A stretch of 64,000 nucleotides of DNA from Diplodia intermedia (taxonomy: Eukaryota > Ascomycota > Dothideomycetes > Botryosphaeriales > Botryosphaeriaceae): positions 1-64,000 of the forward strand of contig JAKEKT010000077.1 of the NCBI GenBank assembly GCA_021495925.1, in the 5' to 3' direction. The position numbers and the translations under genes were made by a program. Under the pieces are notes generated by a model that was not told the DNA's origin, did not search any database, and saw nothing but the letters and a program-made list of their open reading frames with translations. Below are positions 58,716 to 64,000 of this stretch, piece by piece. Position 1 is the stretch's first letter; each line of letters begins with the position of its first letter.

Positions 58716-59741
58716 CTACCACAACCACTCCGGCAAAACCCTCCTCCTCACCTCCCTCATCCTCCCCTCCTCCTCCTCCCTCTCCCTCCCAACCCTCTCA
58801 TCCTCCACCCACTCCCTCTCCCACGCCTCCACCCTCCACACCGCGACCCTCTGCCCCGCAATCAGCCTCCTCAGCCCAAACACGCCCCTCGCCCTGAACA
58901 CCACAACCACCGTGATCCCCTGCCAAACGACCGTCACCGCGCTGCCCGCCATGTCCGCGTTCAGCCTCGCCACGACGTCCACGTCGTGCACGCCGCGCTC
59001 CCGCGCCATCAGCGCCGCCACGTACGCCCGTTCCTCGCGGCCCCACGGCCCCAGGTGCTCCGCGGCGTCGGCGTAGCCGAGCCGCGCGAGCCAGTAGCCC
59101 CACGAGAGGTTGAGATCGGCCGTCGCGCCCGGCGTGCTCCAGGGATCGTTGGCCGGCGCCGCGTAGGGGAAGGGGAGGGCGCGGGCGCGGGCGCGGTGCC
59201 AGAAGAGCGTGTTGCGGAGGCGGGGGGCTTGGTCGAAGGCGGCGTTGTTGGTCGTGGTGCTGGCGGTGTTGGCGCCCAGCAGGTAGCGGCCGCCCGCCGT
59301 GAAGGGGACGGTGTAGAAGGGCGTCGGCCCGGCGTTGCCGAAGGCGCTGGTGTTGGGGGAGGGGACGCCCGTGGTGCGCTCGTAGGCGGCTTGCGTGCGG
59401 GCGTCGTCGAGCATCACGGCGATGCAGTGGAGGGCCGGGGAGGCGGGGGGGATGGCGGGCTCGGTGCCGAGGCGGGCGGGCGAGGTGGTGATGGCGTGGA
59501 GGAGCATGGTGATGGCGGCGGCGGTGCTGGTGGTGATGTCGTCCGTGCTGCTGCGCATGTAGGCGGCGATGCTGGATTGGATGGTGAAGGAGTTCATGAA
59601 GTGATCCAAGGCGGTGCTGTGCAGCATCCGGGCGAGATGCTGCTGCGCGCCGTCGAGGTGGTGGATGGCTAGCTTGAAGGTCCTGTTCAACATCATGACG
59701 ACGCAAGTGTCGACATCGTTCTGCGCCATTGTGGCGCTCAT
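58716..59741 (-). CDS. Array gene 7: single-exon hypothetical protein with degenerate LxW/Myb-like end, 341 residues
   Basis: An intronless frame with TATAAAG on the minus strand about 54 bp before the ATG. Unlike the other array proteins, the first 130 residues are not disordered. They contain helical, Met/His-rich segments (MMLNRTFKLAIHHLDGAQQH, MLLHAITTSPARLG) that suggest a small folded domain I cannot name. The second half has LNLSWGYWLARLG (LSWGYW at 212-217) in the place of LNRW, then WGREERAYVAALM and VVARLNADMAG in the place of the Myb-like helices, then a hydrophobic VVWQGITVVVVFRARGV and a charged end. The family link is weaker than for array genes 1, 3, 5, 6 and 8. Confidence 0.68.
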   Translation of the reverse strand: MSATMAQNDVDTCVVMMLNRTFKLAIHHLDGAQQHLARMLHSTALDHFMNSFTIQSSIAAYMRSSTDDITTSTAAAITMLLHAITTSPARLGTEPAIPPASPALHCIAVMLDDARTQAAYERTTGVPSPNTSAFGNAGPTPFYTVPFTAGGRYLLGANTASTTTNNAAFDQAPRLRNTLFWHRARARALPFPYAAPANDPWSTPGATADLNLSWGYWLARLGYADAAEHLGPWGREERAYVAALMARERGVHDVDVVARLNADMAGSAVTVVWQGITVVVVFRARGVFGLRRLIAGQRVAVWRVEAWEREWVEDERVGREREEEEGRMREVRRRVLPEWLW

Positions 59742-61298
59742 GATTGCGGTTGGTGGGGAGTGGTGTTTGCCTGAGGTAGAGCGGCGGCTGCTGGCTTTAT
59801 AGCAGTGCTGTGACGCAGGGGTTGCGCTGCCCGAGGGTACTCAAAACATTATAAGAGGAAGACTTGCTACCCGTCGCTGTGCTCAATGATCACGACGATC
59901 TACATAATGAGGAGCCCGGGGGCTCAATTTACACCCACCCAGAACTGAACGATGAAGCACCTTAGCACGCTCCAACCATGGATCATTTCAAAAGCCATGA
60001 GAGCTTCGTCTGGGCAGCAACCGCGTGTCCATACTGTAGCAACTCCGAATCGGGGCGGGCAATACACCTGCGGCGAAGGCTGACGGTGAGTCTCACCCTG
60101 GCGAGCTTCCACCGCATGTCGGGTCCACAGATCCGGGCAACCGCCTCACCAGCCTCAGGAAAATCTCTCCTCCGCCTGAGGCGGTGCGACTGCCTAAAGC
60201 GCTGCCTTGGCACAGAGTCTCCCTGGCAACGTCCCTCAGTCTTGGCAGTTGATCGGCCCCACATTACTCCAGCCGGTGGGATATAAAAACCCTCCGTCCT
60301 GCCCACCCTCTCCTCTTCTTTTCTCTCTTCAGCCCCTCACGGCAAAGACATTAGTAACCATTCTATAGGTCTCCGAACGAGGCCCAGGGAGTTTTCGCCC
60401 TGGCGACCAGTGGCACAGATATTGCACTGTCTTCTGTGCTGCGACAAACCTTTTTTTTCGTTGTTTGCCTGGCCTTGAGCCGGGCTTCAAGGAAGAAAAT
60501 TCCCCGATCTCTTTTAAATTAATCTGCCTCTGAGTGACGTCGCGGTCGTGTCTTGGTGTGTGGAACAGCCTCCTCTCAGCTGGTGTCGTGTCCCGTCCGC
60601 TTCGTCGCCGTGAGCCACGCCAGCTGGCAGCCGCCGGTCGCAGTCTCATTGAGAAACATGCGCTGCTGGACAGGACTCTCGCGGCCGCGGCACGCCTGCT
60701 CTGCTTTATGCGGGCTGAGCGCGGTCTGTTCTACTTGCGCAGCTGCTGGGCAACAGCGTACTGCTACTCACTGTGGGCGGCTTGCGCGTCCGACGTGCTC
60801 GGCCATCTTTCGTTCAGACGTTCGGACCCTCAACCTCGACTTGGCAGTCAGTCCTGCGGCCGGCTAGAGATCTGTTTCTTATGATGCGACTGTCCATGGC
60901 GTTCACTAAGAGCTACGGGCGCTTTGGGAACCTCACGCGTACTCGCAAAAGGACGTGTCATGACAGGTGACATTTGCTACACAACAGTTACACTCGTAGA
61001 GCCCGTTTACAGAAAATTCCATACCACGCCATCATCCGCTACATTATCGACCATCACAACTGTCTCCATCTTTGGCCTGCATTGGCGGATTGTCGAAGGC
61101 AGCGTATCACGGTGCAGAAACCCCAGATCTTCCACCAAAACCCAACCGAAGCAGAACATGTAGTGTGTAGCCCAAAGTAGCGAGTATGGAGACTCAGATG
61201 AAGGTAGTAATGATGCCGGAGTTGAAGGTGATGTGGCTCGCGGCAAGCGGTATCCAAATCGCTTGCAAGAGGAGCAAACGCCACCTCATCCGCACAGC
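59742..61298. other. Spacer with an orphan plus-strand core promoter
   Basis: On the plus strand TATAAAA at 60282-60288 is followed by a CT-rich stretch ending TCTCTCTTCAG, as in strong fungal promoters. About 90 bp further on is a small hairpin (CCAGGG/CCCTGG, about 60384-60403). The following frames (60534-60884 and others) are not protein-like, so it may drive a non-coding RNA or a decayed gene. Confidence 0.35.
59795..59801 (-). promoter_or_regulatory. TATA box of array gene 7
   Basis: TATAAAG on the minus strand, 54 bp upstream of the start codon. The short spacing implies a leader of only about 20-30 bases. Confidence 0.5.
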
Positions 61299-62100
61299 TC
61301 AAGCCGAACGCAAGTTGGGGCTCGCCGCTTCGCCTTCTCCCGCCACCTTGTCATCCAGTCCCTGGCGCTTCTCCCTGATCCGCTTCGCGACGGCCATGAT
61401 GTTCTTGTGTGAGACCTGGTAGCTGACCGCGTCCGCCGTCCGCTCAGTAAAGGCGACGCCGTCGACCATCTGGCCGCGGTAGTGGCGGTTGACCATGCGC
61501 GCGGCGGCGGCGAACTCGAGGTCGGGGTTGTCGGCGAAGAGGTGGGCGAGGAAGTTGAGCTCGACGCTGCGCCAGGTGCGCTTCACCTCGTTCAAGCGAA
61601 ATTCTTCGGCGTGCTGCCTGTCGTAGGCCTCCTGCTCAGCCTGCTGCTTGCGGCGCTGCTCCTCCTCGGCCGTGTCTTCCGCCTGTATGTACGAGAGGCA
61701 CTCCTTCCAGATGAACTCCACGATGCGCTGTGAAAGAGCAAGGTATCGTCAGACGAATCATTCAAGGTGGCAAAGGGTGGTAGTGGCGGCGCTTTACCTT
61801 GTTTTCCGGGGTGGCGGGCCGGTGCAGATGGTCGGCGGACTGGTGCAGGACGTTCTTGACGTACATGCGGATGCTCGCGGGGTGGAACTCCTCATTGTTA
61901 TGGACGCGTTGCGTCATGCCCGGCCGGATCTGAGACTCGGACAGGCCGACTATGTCCCGCGTGAACTGTTCGAGCTTCGCGGTGTCGGGAATCGCGGCGA
62001 GCGTTGGGAGGTCGGCCGTTGCGATGTTGGCCAGCAGGCTGTTGGCGCAGGCGTAGAGGTAGGCTCGGCAGGCTTGAACGTCAAGGCGAGGTGGATTCAT
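61299..62100 (-). CDS. Array gene 8: short Myb/SANT-like protein, 243 residues
   Basis: Two exons (62100-61798, 61727-61299) with a 70-bp phase-0 intron. The first 100 residues are helical (QACRAYLYACANSLLANIA, ASIRMYVKNVLHQSADHLHR). A charged helix follows (TAEEEQRRKQQAEQEAYDRQ). The Myb-like domain (152-208) is the cleanest of the array: WRSVELNFLAHLFADN, then ARMVNRHYRGQMVDGVAF, then RTADAVSYQVSHKN. It has the tryptophan, hydrophobic spacing and final helix of a SANT/Myb-like unit. No LNRW motif is present. This shorter form, lacking the long disordered body, may be nearest to the ancestral domain, which is an inference. Possible roles are DNA or histone-tail binding; nothing in the sequence decides. 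Confidence 0.75.
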
Positions 62101-64000
62101 GCTGTCTCTCTGCGACTGCGATCCGGGTTGGGGAGATTTGCGGGCGAACCGGGTTTGCGGTTGGGCAGAGAGACTGGTGGAGCGGAGGCTCTAGGGTTCG
62201 TGGATGGACCTCCGCATCGCGGTGCGGACGCAAGACAAGATCTCCGCGCGTGACTGTTCCGTCACTCGCACTTCTCGCGAGATGCGCCGGTGACAAGGTG
62301 TAACCTTCTTGGAAACAGTTCGCCCCGCGACCGGCTGCGACGCGCGAGCGTGGGCGGCGGCATCCGCCACTGTTATTTCGCGATGAAAAATGTCCTCCTC
62401 TCTTCCACAGGCGCGAAGCCACGCGCCTACCCGCGGCCGATTCTCTGGATGTACTACCGCGAAGTACGCAGGCTTCTGATAGGCGGGCGGCCGAAAAGGT
62501 GACCACCGTCCGTTCCTATCGCGCGCTCGCTCCCAAAGCCGCCCTGAATCCAAGCATCTTCTCCAGCTACGGCGAGCACCCCATGCACAAAGAGCCTAAG
62601 CACGCGCCTGAATTGGAAAATCTCTTTTCGCTCGACGTAAAGTTCTTTGACGATAGCTTCTCTGCCTTACTTTTGCTGGAACTGGTAGATTCACCTGTGA
62701 TTGGCCGTAATAGTCTAATATCTCGCACCTTTACCAAGGAGAGCGCCCATTCGAGCAGCGCGCCTCATCACCGCGAGCACCTCTAGGAGCTGTAGCGGTC
62801 TTTTTGCGGCGTGCAGCGGAGGAGCCTCCAGAATCTTCAAATACCGTCGACCGGGTGAGAAATCTTCACGAAGACACAAAAGCACCAAATCACGAATAGA
62901 TAGGCGAAGGAACAGAAGATCATAGATGGATAATCGGACACATCAAGGATTCGTAGCGTACTGATTAGTCAGATTTATGCAAAAGGTGAGCCTTTAGCTG
63001 AGTCTCTCCTTAACAGCGTTGCTTTTCATAGAATTAAAGCTCTACTTAACAGGGGAAGCCTTGCTTGCCCTATGTTGATCAGACAATACAACGCATGGGA
63101 AGTACAGCAAGTAGAATGAAAGGGACGAAGCGAGCCATGGGTGCGTCTTGAACGTACTCTACAGCGTGTAGAATTGCTACGAACCGCTTCAGTTTGTAAT
63201 CAATGATTATGGCTTCGGCTTCGCTAAGGGCACAGCGGTGTGCTCGTATAAGATTGGAGATATCTGATTTGCTTTGTGGGTTCTGCCTCAGCTTTAAACT
63301 GCCACGTTAGAACCTTCAAAGTTTTAAACGTTCTGCGGCAGAGGCTATCATGGATTAATAGCTTCTTAAGAAATTCTTCTACCGCAAAGCTTTGTTGTTT
63401 CTTGTTTGCTGTCTTTGGGCAATCCATACGATATCACAACAGCCATGCCTATAAGAAGCTGTTCAGCGAATCCATCTTTTCTTTGTTCTGGGAAGACGCC
63501 TGGCCCTGTCGATTGCATAGCTATGGCTGTTTAGCTTCGTTTAAGATCTTAGCTCTGTTGCGACTTCCATGATGGGGCTTCCGCCCTTGATGTGTTTCGT
63601 CGCTTCCACTATATACTACACAGGCCTTGCATGGTGTATATATAGAAGGGAGGGACGAGGTGACGATTCCCCTTGAGCCCAGAGAGTTACCCGGACCAGT
63701 GAAACACCCCCTACGGGAGGTGTCATCCGAGTTCACCGCGAGTGAATGTACGGTGATCCCGCCAACCGTCATGCCAGTCAGCCGCCGCCCAGTCAGCCGC
63801 CGCCCGCACAGGCGTCGCAGCGGTAACACTCGAGGCCGCCCCACCCATAGCGGCGGTAGACACGCGCAGACGCGTCTCCATCAGCGGCTGCCGCCCCCTA
63901 CAAAACGCCCCCCTCGACTGGCACCCTCCCTTCTTCAACCAACACCGATCGTCCACCGTTTTTCGAGCGCCTTGTTTTGTCAAGTCCCAAACACTTCGCA
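62101..64000. other. Right-edge 1.9 kb without a supported gene
   Basis: Contains the promoter of array gene 8. Frames at 62499-62786 (plus), 63276-63572 (plus) and 63723-63983 (minus) are unsupported. A TATA-like TATATATA lies at 63637-63644 on the plus strand, and a gene could begin beyond the edge. Confidence 0.35.
63775..63804. repeat. Two tandem copies of a 15-bp unit
   Basis: CAGTCAGCCGCCGCC occurs twice in direct tandem with no mismatch. Non-coding context as far as can be seen. Confidence 0.8.

Noticed and set aside
58563..59672. 369-codon plus-strand frame
   Set aside because: Antisense to array gene 7; Arg/Gly/Val repeats only, and the TATA box supports the minus strand.

Overview
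The window is nuclear DNA of a filamentous ascomycete (Pezizomycotina, probably Dothideomycetes, although the class is an inference). Genes are interrupted by many 48-140 bp introns with GTAAGT/GTGAGT-type donors and CTAAC-like branch points. It encodes typically fungal families: a Zn2Cys6 regulator, a fungal rhodopsin-domain 7TM protein, Rav1, and an MFS drug:H+ antiporter-like carrier. It also holds a short AT-rich, inverted-repeat-bounded element that looks affected by repeat-induced point mutation. I found no tRNA, rRNA or CRISPR. Exon joins below were made by hand and kept only when phase and splice signals both agreed.

Left part (1-23 kb). The 5' exon of an FAD-dependent monooxygenase diverges from a phytanoyl-CoA dioxygenase-like gene, followed by a Zn2Cys6 transcription factor. 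This combination suggests the edge of a small metabolic cluster. A deleted and frameshifted membrane-protein pseudogene (6.7-7.3 kb) and a seven-exon rhodopsin-domain membrane protein (9.3-10.7 kb) follow. After a long stretch without recognisable genes come a 53-residue two-exon gene, RAV1 (V-ATPase assembly) and a PRMT3-type arginine methyltransferase. A small secreted protein with a Kex2-like site sits head-to-head with the methyltransferase.

Middle (24-31 kb). A disordered hypothetical protein, a HOL1-like MFS transporter, and a 421-bp MITE-like element with 18-bp perfect terminal inverted repeats and a very AT-rich core.

Right part (34.5-62 kb). Eight consecutive predicted genes, all on the minus strand, are separated by gene-free spacers of about 1-3 kb. 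Most encode long disordered, acidic, low-complexity N-termini and a C-terminal module that I reconstruct as two parts: an 'LNRW' helix motif, often preceded by a basic and a P-x-x-W segment, and then a Myb/SANT-like helical domain (W..EE..(F/Y)L ... (F/V)N.(R/H)(F/Y).G(R/Q) ... R(S/T)..A(L/V)). Two neighbours (51017-52535 and 53791-55744) are clear paralogues with an intron at the same codon position. Others are far more diverged. I interpret this as a lineage-specific, rapidly diverging tandem gene family that I do not recognise. It is the most interesting content of the window. Its function is unknown; nuclear, chromatin or DNA-associated roles are inferred only from domain resemblance, acidic/basic tracts and SUMO-consensus sites.
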